Assembly (NCBI GenBank): GCA_015680685.1
Contig: MNCI01022492.1
Span: 1-40,955, forward strand
DNA: 40,955 nt
Direction of reading: 5' to 3'
Source: Gnetum montanum
Lineage: Eukaryota; Streptophyta; Gnetopsida; Gnetales; Gnetaceae
Shown one piece after another: positions 31,361 through 40,955 of this stretch. The number at the start of each line of letters is the position of its first letter. Position 1 is the first letter of the stretch. Both the position numbers and the translations under genes were made by a program. The notes under the pieces were generated by a model. That model was not told where the DNA came from. It worked only from the letters and a program-made list of their open reading frames with translations, and ran no database searches.

Positions 31361-32260
31361 AAGGAAAGTTTGCTAAAGGTAATAAACAAGTGGTCAATAG
31401 CCTTTGCCTGGTCATATCCTAAACTAACCGGAATAGATCCTAGGATATGCCAGCATAGGATTTACATAGACCCCTCCATGAAACCTTGTAAGCAACCCCA
31501 GAGGCGATTGAACCTAAAGTTAAAACAAATAGTGAAAGAGGAGATATAACAGCTTCTCAAGGCTGGGTTCATTTACCCTATTGCCGATAGCGAGTGTGTT
31601 AGTCATCTTGTAATCGTACCGGAAAAAGGAGGTAAATGGAGGGTACGTATAGACTTTAGGCTATTAAATATGGCAACATTCAAAGATCACTTCCAATTGC
31701 CATTTGTTGACCAAGTCTTGGACACTATAGCAGGGCATTGCTATTATTAGATGGGTATAGTGGGTATAATCAAATATGAATCGTGCTAGAAGACCAAGCC
31801 AAAACAACATTCACCAGTCCTTGGGGAACGTTTGCATACAAACAAATGTCTTTTGGTTTGTGTAATGCCCCTGCCACATTCCAACAATTAGTTCTAAGCA
31901 TATTTCAACAACAAATAGGTAACGGAGTAGAAGTCTTCATGGACGACTTCTCCACTTATGGGATGAGCTTTGATCAAGCCCTCGACCGGTTAGAGAAAGT
32001 ATTGAAATGATGTGTTGAAACCAACCTAAAGTTCAACTGGCAAAAGAGCCATTTGATGGTTGAAGAGGGCGTAGTATTAGGGCATAAAATTTCACAATTA
32101 GGAATACAGGTAGATCTGGAAATAATTAAAGTCATCCAAGGAATTACTCGACAACTAGAAACTATCAAAGAAGTTCGATCATTCCTTGGACACACTGGCT
32201 ACTACAGGAGATTTATTGAGAACTTCTCCCAAATTTCCAAGCCGTTGGTGGAATTAACAA
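31361..32260 (+). pseudogene. pol: pol, reverse transcriptase part, element B
   Basis: RNA/DNA-dependent DNA polymerase. In order: PRICQHRIYIDPSMKPCKQ, LLKAGFIYPIADSE, VPEKGGKWRVRIDFRLLN near 31620-31670, DGYSGYNQI near 31755 with the first catalytic Asp, TSPWGTFAYKQMSFGLCNAP, and VEVFMDDF at about 31930-31953 carrying the DD pair. Then the thumb: CVETNLKFNWQKSHLM and VRSFLGHTGYYRRFIENF. The frame shifts once near 31745 (protease frame to the final pol frame). Stops lie near 31547, at 31775 and at 32008. Catalytic residues are preserved despite these breaks. Confidence 0.9.
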
Positions 32261-32760
32261 AAAAAGATGCACCATTCGAGTGGACCAGGGAATGTGAACG
32301 AACATTCCAAACTCTCAAACAGAGGCTTGTGGAAACTCCTATTCTACAAGCCCTTGACTGGTCCAAGCCATTCCATATCATGACTGATGCATCTAATTAT
32401 GCCTTAAGAGCCATACTGACACAATTAGATGAATAAAAATGACCATATTACATCCACTGTGCTAGTAAAAGTATCACTGGTGCACAACTCAACTACATGA
32501 CTAAAGAAAAGGAATTAATGGCTGTAGTGTTTTTACTAGACAAATTTAGGCACTATGTATTGGGCTACAAGGTATACATCCATACAGATCCTAGTGCAAT
32601 TACGTTCCTTATGAATAAGCCAATGGTTAGCCCACGTATCATACGTTGGTTGGTGATTCTTCAAGAGTTTGATTTAACGATAGTAGATCGCAAAGGCACC
32701 GAGAATGTAGTCACAGATCACCTATCCCGGTTGCGTTGGGCCAACAAAGAGGATGAATAT
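32261..32760 (+). pseudogene. pol: pol, RNase H part, element B
   Basis: Degrades the RNA strand of the hybrid. FEWTRECERTFQTLKQRL leads into FHIMTDASNYALRAIL (first Asp near 32388), TKEKELMAVVFLLDKFRHYV (Glu) and YIHTDPSAITFLMN (Asp near 32587). The connection ends DHLSRL near 32730. Two stops fall together near 32434-32442. Same frame as the RT end and the integrase. Confidence 0.85.
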
Positions 32761-34182
32761 GTTGTATCTGACCATTTTCCTGATGAAACCCTCTTTGCCG
32801 ATGTAGTAAATGATCAACCCACAGAAATAAATTGGTATAGTAGCATTCTTACTTATCTTGTTTTCCAACAACTACCACAGGGGTTGGACTTTAGGAAAAA
32901 ACAACAGTTTCTTCAAAAAACCAAGTACTTCATGGAAATTAAGGGCCAACTCTATAAAGTCTGCCCTAATGGCTTGGTTCGATGGTGCGTGCCTGATCAG
33001 GATCAATTAAAAGTTCTCCAGGATGCTCATGAGGGCCCATGTGGGGGCCACTTTGCCAGGAGACAAACGACCATCAAGGTCCTGCTTATTGGATATTATT
33101 GGCCAACACTATTTCGGGATGTTCATCATTTCACCCAATCCTGTGAACGCTTCCAATGTGATGGTGGAATGACTGCTAGAATGGAGGATCCACAACAATG
33201 GATTTAACCTTTGGAACCCTTCGATATCTGGGAAATAGATTTTATGGGGCCTATTACACTGATGTCCAATGGAAAAGCATATATCATTGTTGTTTTTGAT
33301 TACTTAACCAAATGGGTTGAAGCAGCTGCAGTAACAGATTGCACATCATCTACGGCTGCACAATTTGTACAACAACAAATCGTAAACAAGTTTGGTGTGT
33401 CGCATGCACTCATCTCTGATAATGGAACACATTTTACAAGTGCAACCTTTCGCAAATTGATGCAACGCTTAGGGGTTGAGCATAAATTGACCACACCTTA
33501 TCACCCCCAAGCTAATGGCCAAGCCGAGGTTACTAATCGGGAGATTACTAGAATATTAACGAGAATGGTTAGCAAATTTAGGCGAGACTGGAGCACAAAA
33601 CTGAACGATGCTCTCTAGGCATACCGCTCTGCTTGGAAGCTTCCTACCAGCTATTCTCCCTATGAGTTAGTGTACGGGAAACTACCCAAGCTTCCCATAC
33701 AAAATGAGCTCTGTACACTATCCATGGCTTACGACCTTCACCTAGACCTCAACCTAGCACAAAAATAATGGTTGGCAACTCTAAATGTGCTAGACAAGAA
33801 TAGATTGGTTGCACTATCATTAAATGAGTTGCACAAGGTACACAGTAAACAACGTCATGACTTAAGGATTCGAAGGTTTAGGTACCGACCAGGAGACAAG
33901 GTCCTTTACTGGAATCCCACGCACATACCTCAATGTACGAAATTCCAAACATTGTGGGAAGGACCCTATATTATTCATACAACCTTCCCCTTTGGAGCCA
34001 TGATGATATACAAGCCTGACAGCCCGGATAAAAGATTATTGGTTAATGTACAACAAACAAAACCTTTCCGTGAACCCGCAATGGCCAGTACAAGTTACAC
34101 CTCCACTAGCGGACAACTTCACTCTCTATTTCAAATCTCTTCCTTGCAATTCAATCATGGAGGAGATGGCCACCTATGCTAA
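32761..34182 (+). pseudogene. pol: pol, integrase part and C-terminus, element B
   Basis: DDE integrase. N-terminal zinc region: DAHEGPCGGH then CERFQCDGG near 33150, where the second Cys of CX2C is replaced by Phe (element C keeps it). Core: first Asp in WEIDFMGPI (about 33240), FDYLTKWVEAAAVT, second Asp in ALISDNGTHF (about 33418), and Glu in QANGQAEVTNREI (about 33526), so the DDE triad is present. C-terminal part: YSPYELVYGKLPKLPIQNEL and a basic RIRRFRYRPGDKVLYWNP segment, then WEGPYII. Stop codons at 33205, 33616 and 33767; element C has CAA and TGG at the first two. No chromodomain is evident. Normal end at 34182. Confidence 0.88.
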
Positions 34183-35703
34183 TCATATGGGGCCCTCAGT
34201 TTTTTTTCGATTTTTCTTTTACACGTTTTTGTTTTACAACGTTTTTGTTTTACACATTTTTGTTTTACAAATTTCTTTAACTTTTCTTATTTTTGTTTTA
34301 CAACATCATTATACTTTTCCATTTTGTGTGTGTGTGATCCATCATGTAATTTTGTCATCCAATAAGTGTTCGGAATGATGGTATGAACTGTTTTTATATT
34401 GATTGCTAATGTTTGGTTTTTACCTTTAAGTCACAATGTTAATACTAAGGTATGTTTCTTTTGTTATGGCAGGCAATGAGACCACTTCATCCATCCATCC
34501 ACCAGTTTCTATGGTCTCTCTCGACTTGGAAATGTACAGTCCTCTTCTAATAAGAATTTTAACGAATTGGTGACTGGGCATTTCTCAAACTAAGGAAGGA
34601 CTCAAGGTTTGAAAAGGGTGTGACTTCAAAGAAACTTGATGCTTTTGTGTTGGCCATTCTCTTGGGTGTTTGGATGTTTTCTTTTTAAGTTTTCTTCTCG
34701 TTCCGATGTTACCTAATTATCGGTGAGACAATAAAAATAAAAAGTCTTTGCATGGTGTGGTTCTCATGTATAAAAACACAAAACAAAAAACAAAAAAAAA
34801 TAGTGAGAATTTAAAGCACACCCCTTAGATGAAATAAACTTGGGCTACAAGCACTGGTTATGGAACCAAAAGTGTTCCCTCTAACTAAGGCCCTTCTCGC
34901 TTCCCATTCTCTCCTTTGTTTCGTCGGAATGGTAGTGACTCTTGGGGAAGGCATCCTTGTTATCCAAGTGGATGGTTTAGCCAAATGCATTGATGCGAAG
35001 TCACTGGATGTGGTTGGTTTGAGGTCGGAGTTGGAATGAGATTTGCCAAGTCACATTAATCATAAAACACACAAGGGGCTGTACACCACCTTGTTCTTGG
35101 GATTCCATTCCATTTTCTTCTCTCCATCCTTCTCTCCATTATCCGCCTCATTGTCGATTGTATCATTAGTGTATATATTTTGGGTTGATGCATTGTTTTA
35201 TTTTTGGTAAACGCTTGTGGTTAAGACTTTAACTCTCATTCCGAATGACATTCCCAGAGCCTACGGACTCTTTGAATGTGGGATTGTCAGGGCATTAAGG
35301 GCATGAGCTTGCTTTGGGGAGGACCCACTGACATTCCTATTTGGTGCATCAGTAAAATTTTTTTCCCTAACATTTTCCAATTAATTATTATTTTGTTCAT
35401 TCCATCTTGACATCCATTCCTTTTTATCTATCTTTCTTTCTCCTTTCCTTTCTCCATTCTAACGCTATCGGAGGTTCGTGATTAGTCATGGGGGTACGGG
35501 GCCCAATTTTTTCAATTTTCTCCTAGCCCCGAAATTTTTGATTTTCTTCCTAACCTCTACACCTTTGGTAGTCATCGTTAATATATCTCCTGATCCATAT
35601 CAACCATACCACAACCTAGCCAATGAAATTACACCAAAGCAAGGTATCAATTACATGATGATTCAATTACCCTTGCTAATATAAGATTGTGTTGTGTGTG
35701 TAG
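34183..35703 (+). other. Noncoding region of element B after pol
   Basis: T-rich run of TTTTGTTTTACA units (34200-34330), an acceptor-like TTTCTTTTGTTATGGCAG at 34455-34472, then sequence shared with A, C and D: 34807-34900, 35100-35160 and 35283-35340. An exact 13-bp copy of the polypurine-tract core AGTCATGGGGGTA lies at 35484-35496. No TATA-plus-repeat module or ORF2 is present, unlike A and C. Confidence 0.6.
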
Positions 35704-35901
35704 ATGGCGATCATACAAACAACGGATTGGATCTGGAAGGAACATATGGAATGGAGCTACGCTACAACAGCTATGCAAGGAGCAAGATTGATGTCACGCT
35801 TATGGATGGACAACGAAGGTGCAATTTTGACGTTCGTAGCAGCAACACTTCTTTCTCTCTCTTTCTTCTCAACTGCCAACAAAGGCCTGATGTCATTGTA
35901 A
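35704..35901 (+). CDS. Possible small membrane protein in the env-like position of element B
   Basis: A 65-residue frame starting MAIIQTTDWIWKEH. It has one hydrophobic stretch, AILTFVAATLLSLSFF (about residues 41-56), long enough for a membrane segment. The ATG directly follows TTGTGTTGTGTGTGTAG, a good 3' splice-site look-alike, as the ORF2 ATG does in element A. It has no stops, unlike the rest of the element. It shows no recognisable homology with ORF2. It may be an env-like remnant or chance; a second frame overlaps it (35694-35927). Confidence 0.25.
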   Translation: MAIIQTTDWIWKEHMEWSYATTAMQGARLMSRLWMDNEGAILTFVAATLLSLSFFSTANKGLMSL

Positions 35902-36052
35902 TAAGGTGTTCACCCTTGTTGTCATGAACACCATTTTTGTCAAGTCTTGTAATGATGATCCATTCACATGTCATCCCATTACTTCCATTCCCCTCAATAA
36001 TTCCATACCTTCCCGATATTATTGTAAGGAACTCGAGGATGAGTTTTCATTC

Positions 36053-36065
36053 AGTCATGGGGGTA
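36053..36065 (+). other. Polypurine tract of element B
   Basis: AGTCATGGGGGTA sits directly before the 3' LTR start at 36066, preceded by GAGGATGAGTTTTCATTC, which is also conserved before the LTRs of A and, less well, C. Primer for plus-strand synthesis. Confidence 0.8.
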
Positions 36066-36959
36066 TGATGAGATGCGATTTGCATGAGCCGCGATATCGC
36101 ATCCCATGCGATATTGTGTACATGATATCGCGTTGTCCCCTGTGATATCGCGTACGTGATATTGCGGTCCATCGTCAAATCTATAAATAAGAGGCGGCAC
36201 TCCCCTTATTTCCCATCCTAGGCTTAAAGTAGGGAAACTCTGGCAGATTGATCACTCTAGAGATAGAATATTTTCCATGTGCCTGCAATAGGAGTCCCCA
36301 AGTGAACGGATCTTTATTCGAGCAGCTTTGTACCTGAACGCAAGTTGTGTATGGCAATAAAGATGAGCTTTGTGGATAAACCTTGCATTGCATGGAATAG
36401 GATTTTATTACATGTTATTTCCTACCTGTTATTTATTACCCTGCAGTAGCGCGGCATGAGTACAAATTGATTATGAGCATTTACGAATGTGTACGGCTAA
36501 TCAAGGAATCGGCTGCTCATCGCGATTAGATTCTCTCACCCTTTCCTCCTAGTTAAGTGCCTCAGTACGACCACTTCGAGCACGTGCGTTACATGTGGTG
36601 ATCCCAATAATGATTAGCGTTTGGTAGCCACGGTTGCATAGTTCAAGGTGTGTACGGTAAGTGGGAACGGATGTTGACGCTAGTTAGTTTAGACTTAGTT
36701 CATTAGTTAGAGTTAGTTAGCTTCTCAACCCTTCACCTCAATAGCATAGGAGAAAAACGTAAAAGATATAAAAATCATATACCTCGAACTTACTTAACCA
36801 TACACCATGACAATTACAAGTAAGTCTAGGAAGACAACGAATAATTAACCCCAAGTGTTCCATGGGGCGTGTAGGCATTTAGTCTGCAGAGTTCGACCAG
36901 ATCGCGCATGCTACGCTCGTTTCATATGGTTGAGTGTAGGGGTACCTCTCCACTCATCA
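36066..36959 (+). repeat. 3' LTR of element B
   Basis: 894 bp, TGATGAGATG to CCACTCATCA. TATA at about 36182-36190, AATAAA at 36356-36361. It holds the 58 bp (36428-36485) missing at the N in the 5' copy. Confidence 0.9.
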
Positions 36960-36964
36960 TAAGG

Positions 36965-37220
36965 GTACAAAGAGTTGTCATTATTTTAAAAATAATAATA
37001 CTATAATGATATTGTAATTATAATTCAACTCACAACATCTAACATGTAAGGCAATGAATTTTTCGAATCTAAGTAAATTTTAAAAATTTTCATTTGATAT
37101 TCTAATGTAAAAGGGAAGATAAAAAGTTAACATTTATTATCAATATAAAAAAAAGGTAAATCATGTACTAATATTAGGTTTATTGTTAAGTTTATTATCT
37201 TTATTCTTATTTTGAGTTAT
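36965..37220. other. AT-rich flank without a recognisable gene
   Basis: Follows the target-site duplication of element B. No frame or motif is supported. Confidence 0.4.
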
Positions 37221-37848
37221 TCAAGATGTATGAAGGAGTTATCACAATTATAATAGCTTATGGAATAACATTTGATTTTCAAGTCACAATAGGTCTATAT
37301 CAAGGATTTGCACTTAGCCCGTACTTATTTGCCATTATTATAGATGAATTAAAAAAGAAAATATAAGATGAAATGTCTGTATGCTCTTTGTAGATGATAT
37401 TGTGTTGGTGGATATAGCTCATGAAAATATTGTTTCTAAAATGAGGAAGTAGAAACATGCTCTACAATCAAAAGACTTTAAAATTAGTAGAAGTAAAATA
37501 AAATATATGAAATGCAATTCTAATAATGGTATAAATAGTGATAAAATAGAAGTAATAATTCAAGGTAAGAAAGCCCCTCACTGCAAACAATTCCACTACC
37601 TAGGATCATTCCTTCAATCAAATGATGAAATTAATAAAGATATTACAAATGGAATTGAGGCAAGATGGTTCAAATGAAGATAGGATAGTGATATTCTATG
37701 TAGTAAGTAAATACCAATAACATTGAAGGGGAAATTTTACAAAACAGTAATGAGACTTACTATCTTATATGGTGCTGAATGTTCGGCAGTACAAAAGAGA
37801 CATGAATAACAAATCAATATGGTCAAAATGCAAATACTTCAATGAATG
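37221..37848 (+). pseudogene. RTE-type LINE reverse transcriptase fragment
   Basis: Non-LTR retrotransposon RT, truncated on both sides. Reads DMYEGV near 37225, then VTIGLYQGFALSPYLFAIIIDELKK (37280-37355), the catalytic FVDD at 37387-37398 after a one-base frame change near 37375, ALQSKDFKISRSKIKYMKCN, FHYLGSFLQSNDEINKDI near 37595-37640, and LKGKFYKTVMRLTILYGAEC near 37728-37785. The order and the YLGS / LYG.EC landmarks match plant RTE-clade LINEs. Several stops. No endonuclease is visible upstream, consistent with 5' truncation. Confidence 0.8.
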
Positions 37849-37885
37849 TTAACATAGTTCAATGCAAATGCTTTTACATTGCTCA

Positions 37886-39067
37886 ATCTTATCCTACCTT
37901 ATTAACATAGTTCAGGTTGTATTTTTTTTATAAACTCGCACCCAAAAAAAAATTCATCCTTCAAAATGATCATTTACATGGATCAAAATAATATAAATCA
38001 TTAATAGCAAGTGTAAGTTTTTATTCTCTACCATTGTTCAAATTATTTATTTTTATGTAATATTTTGTTTATATTTTCTAAGATGGTTATTTCTTTTAGT
38101 GCACAAAAAATGCATTCAAACTTGCTATTCAGTATATATCATAGATATAAAAGAACAATTGTGACAAGATTGCATATGTTGAAGAACACCTATGAAAAGA
38201 TCATCGATGGATATACTATCACAAAAGTAAACACCAGAGTAGGTAATAACAATGTGACAAATCATTTGATTGAATGCATGAACCTTCCAATGCTACTGTA
38301 ACAATAGTGGAATGGATATCTTCAATGCTAGTCCACTTATTTTCAAAATGTGAAAGACACCTATACAAATTGCTTAGGTGATTCAAAGTTTTAAAACTAC
38401 AATAATACAATTTTCTAATACCCAATCATGTAATGTATATAATGAAATGTATCTTGGAATATAATGAAATGAAATCTTATCCTTATTTTCTATACTACTT
38501 TATTAACAAAGTTCAGGTTGTATATGTTTTTTTATAAACTCATGCCAATCAACAATTCATCCTTCAAAATGATCATTTGCATGGATCAAAATAATACAAA
38601 CCACTAACAACAATTGTAGGTTTTTATTCTCTACCATTCTTCAAGTTATTTATTTTTATGTAACATTTTGTTCATATTTTATAAGATGGTCATTTCTTTT
38701 AGTGTACAGAAAATGCATTCAAACTTGTTATTTAGTATATATCATAGATGTAAAAGAACAATTGTGACAAGATAGTAGATGTTGAAGAACACTTATGAAA
38801 AGATCATTGATAGATATAGTATCACAAAATTAAACACCAAAGAAGGTAATAACAATGTGAAGAATCATTTGATTGAATGCATGAACCTTCCAATGCTTCT
38901 ATAACAATAGGGGAAGGACATTCTTTAATACTAGTCCACTTATTCTCAAAACACAAAAGACACTTATACAAATTGCTTAGGTGATTCAAAGTTTTAACAC
39001 TACAATAATAAAGTTTTCTAATACCCAATCATGTAATGTATATAATGAAATGTATCTTGGAATATAA
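37886..39067. repeat. Direct tandem duplication, two copies with 601-bp period
   Basis: TTCAGGTTGTAT at 37911 recurs at 38512. The whole stretch to CATGTAATGTATATAATGAAATGTATCTTGGAATATAA (ending about 38464 and 39067) is repeated with scattered substitutions. On the minus strand both copies keep a 68-residue frame (38425-38219 and 39028-38822) starting MGIRKLYYCS. The two differ at 13 residues. No known domain is recognised. It lies between a LINE fragment and a Helitron-like fragment and may belong to either element's non-coding part. Confidence 0.8.
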
Positions 39068-39192
39068 CTCAATTCAACAAGAACTAGAGGTTAGACATGC
39101 AACCAGTGTAAAAAAAAAATAGACACAAAATATTGTTAATAGTTTTGGTCATAAGTTTAAGTAATTTTTTGCAAAATAATGACATAAATCAA

Positions 39193-39555
39193 GGATCCTA
39201 GTTGCTTGTTCTAGCCAATTTAACTAATGTTGAGGAAATGTTAATTGCAAGAATCAATCCCATATTACAAGTTATGCACACAGTGAGTGAATAGATTAAG
39301 TATATGGGCTACATGATTAACTTTCCTCAAGATGTTACATAGATTACTAAGAGACTTTCTCTTAATATATCTTTTTTGGTTATGAGAAGAGTGGATCAAA
39401 TGAGGAAGAAGTATAACTTCATAGTTAATAAGAGTGGAAAATAAACCATACTATCATGATGTCAAGACTGATATGCATGCACTAGACAATGTTGCTAGTA
39501 TTAATGAGATGAACATCTTTTCCAACATTCCTTATATCATTTTGATCAATCATAA
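39193..39555 (+). pseudogene. Helitron-like Rep/helicase fragment
   Basis: Plus-strand reading from about 39202: LLVLANLTNVEEMLIARINP, then YMGYMINFPQDV, ITKRL and VMRRVDQMRKKYNFIVNKS to a stop at 39441. After a frame change PYYHDVKTDMHALDNV follows near 39450-39500. The succession 'L-T-x-x-E-E-M-L-I-A', 'INFPQDV', an Arg-rich segment and 'YY.D' fits the region before the helicase domain of plant Helitron proteins (DUF6570-like). Stops at 39199, about 39292 and about 39340. No helicase Walker motifs or Rep HUH motif in the window. LTR I begins right after. Confidence 0.6.
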
Positions 39556-39561
39556 TTAAGT

Positions 39562-40362
39562 TGATTACATCAATGTAGCAACATCGATGTAGGGTTGGAT
39601 GTGTTAACACTGAGACAATAAATGCCTATATAAATGCACACACCCACTACATTTTTGATATTGTTTGATCATTAACATAGTAAAGCTTTTGTAGTTTGTT
39701 TCCATAGAAGTTAGAATTTGTCATTAAGAACATGCAACATGAACTAAGTTAATTATTTAAAATCTTATTTGACTTATTATGTATCTAGACACATTTCCAT
39801 AAAGGTAATAATATCAAAATTAGATTCTTTTCATTTCAACACTTAGACTAGGTTAATGATTTCTTTAACTGAAATTTAATATTATTGTTCATTTAATTTT
39901 CATCCATTTAGTAAATTATTTTACATTTCATTACTCTTTCATTACACAACATGAGTACTACCAACTTTGAGCATAAACACCTCAACGTTTAGTAATCCCA
40001 GCAATGTGTAGTTGGTACATCCACCAGTGAACACTTGGTATCCCAAAAGTGTTAATGTAAGTTTAGGATGTGTATAGTATGGTGGAAATGAATGCTTGAT
40101 TCTTAGGCTATAGTAGATTTATTCTTCATACTTAGGTTAGATAATTTAGATTTTTAATCTTTTAGTATTTTAATAATATTTTAGACATGGTCACTTTAAC
40201 ATCAACATCATGTATCTTAATTGTAGTTAACCATATGACTTAGCCCATATAAGTATGATTGGGAAGAGAATGATCAGCAATCAATTGCCTAATTATCTAG
40301 ATACCCATGCTAAATGCTTTTGACCTGTATGGTTAGACACAGGGCCTACTTTACTGCAATCA
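39562..40362 (+). repeat. LTR I, plus strand
   Basis: Probable 801-bp LTR from TGATTACATC to CTGCAATCA. CCTATATAAATGC near 39620-39632 is the TATA box, with ACATCGATGTAG-type sequence upstream. The R-start motif GTAAAGCTTTTGTAG is near 39680. U5 matches LTR H closely (CACTTGGTATCCCA.AAGTG, GTGTATAGTATGGTGG, ACATCAACATCATG). The left end is inferred from the imperfect TGATTA/CAATCA inverted ends. Confidence 0.65.
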
Positions 40363-40363
40363 T

Positions 40364-40382
40364 TAGTATTGTTGTTAGGGAC
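40364..40382 (+). other. Primer-binding site of element I (decayed, tRNA-Asp type)
   Basis: TAGTATTGTTGTTAGGGAC one base after the LTR. Every difference from the tRNA-Asp complement is a transition. Identified mainly by position and by alignment with H and B. Confidence 0.55.
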
Positions 40383-40499
40383 TGGTGCTAGTAATTTAAA
40401 TATCTATAATCATAAAAATTTTGTTGTTAGAGCTCTAATGATTTGTCACATAAAATAATAATATTTTATTCTATGCAAGCACACTTAAGTAATTGAAAA

Positions 40500-40955
40500 A
40501 TGTCTTCTTCTCACAAGGTTAATTCACCACCTATTGACAATTCTACAAGGGAACACAACAAGAGAATAAAGAATATGGATGATATACCCTAATAACCTAA
40601 AGTGGTCTAACAACATCTGAACCCTTGTTATCCAAGTTTCACTTTCATCCTCCATTAGGAGCATCATTTGTAATGAAGGGGCATGGAGGCAATATTGTGT
40701 TACAACCTAACTACTCATTTTGATTAATGCTTATGGAAACATTGATGAAAGTGGAACTAGAAGTGGTTACTAGTGACTACAAAGTAGTTGATTGAATGTT
40801 TAGGTCTTACCAACCTACTAAAACCCAACTAGGAAGGAACCATTTCATGGAAGCATACCATGAAGTCTCCAAGGGAAAGGGCAAGACCATTCCGCTAACA
40901 TTGCAATCTCAGAAGGAGGATACTAATTATTAATTTGGTAGATCTCATTACCAAA
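40500..40955 (+). pseudogene. gag: 5' end of gag, element I (runs out of the window)
   Basis: ATG at 40500 gives MSSSHKVNSPPIDNSTREHN, aligned with MYSSHKSNSPPKDHT of element B. Later stretches match B and H (TTTCATCCTCCATTA; ATTGTGTTACAAC). Many stops. This copy continues past the window end. Confidence 0.6.

Larger units (their letters stand above)
26959..36959 (+). mobile_element. Element B: full-length Athila/Tat-like Ty3/gypsy retrotransposon, inactive
   Basis: A 10.0-kb plus-strand element. The LTRs at 26959-27829 and 36066-36959 start TGATGAGA and end CCACTCATCA. Flanking pentamers are taaga (26954-26958) and taagg (36960-36964), one mismatch. Order: LTR, PBS (27831-27849), gag (27972-29942 plus a shifted tail), protease, RT, RNase H, integrase (to 34182), 1.9 kb noncoding, polypurine tract (36053-36065), LTR. 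Domain order with IN last, the tRNA-Asp PBS and the long 3' space point to Athila/Tat within Ty3/gypsy. By eye the LTRs differ by roughly 5 percent, yet gag-pol holds about two dozen stops and at least two frameshifts. ORF2 and the internal promoter of A and C are absent. Confidence 0.92.

Overview
This is a plant nuclear window made almost entirely of decayed transposable elements. No intact protein-coding host gene, rRNA or tRNA is visible. It is AT-rich, and reading frames are full of stops. The dominant family is a Ty3/gypsy LTR retrotransposon of Athila/Tat type. The evidence is LTRs of about 0.8-0.9 kb that begin TGATGA and end TCATCA, primer-binding sites matching plant tRNA-Asp, order gag-PR-RT-RNaseH-IN, and an extra ORF between pol and the 3' LTR. 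Such dense nesting of old copies suits a large plant genome, for example a gymnosperm, but the sequence does not settle the species.

Layout. 1-466: end of a minus-strand LTR (J). 2221-10997: complete minus-strand element A with gag and ORF2 but no pol. 11.34-11.79 kb: a 251-bp tandem repeat. 11.79-12.69 kb: 5' end of a plus-strand relative (H). 14.64-16.65 kb: 3' part of minus-strand element D. 16660-24867: minus-strand element C, with 3' LTR, ORF2, internal promoter and pol, cut in the RT region by a plus-strand LTR. 24868-26943: three abutting plus-strand LTR pieces (E, F, G). 26959-36959: plus-strand element B, a full gag-pol copy with both LTRs and an imperfect 5-bp target-site duplication. 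37.2-37.85 kb: RTE-type LINE reverse transcriptase fragment. 37.9-39.07 kb: a 601-bp-period duplication. 39.19-39.56 kb: Helitron-like Rep/helicase fragment. 39562-40955: LTR, PBS and gag start of another plus-strand relative (I).

How the parts would work together. The LTR U3 carries short repeats upstream of a TATA box. R starts near a GGAAGCTCTTG-like motif and ends near AATAAA. The PBS primes on tRNA-Asp, gag and pol follow, and a G-rich polypurine tract precedes the 3' LTR. The most interesting point is that elements A and C each carry a second U3-like promoter inside the element: repeats, then TATA, then a shared leader motif. It lies about 470-490 bp upstream of ORF2, a coiled-coil protein gene in the position of an env-like gene. 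In each element the internal repeats match the type of that element's own LTR. This suggests a dedicated ORF2 transcript and exchange of sequence between LTR and internal promoter. All calls were made by reading and by-eye alignment; no database search was run.
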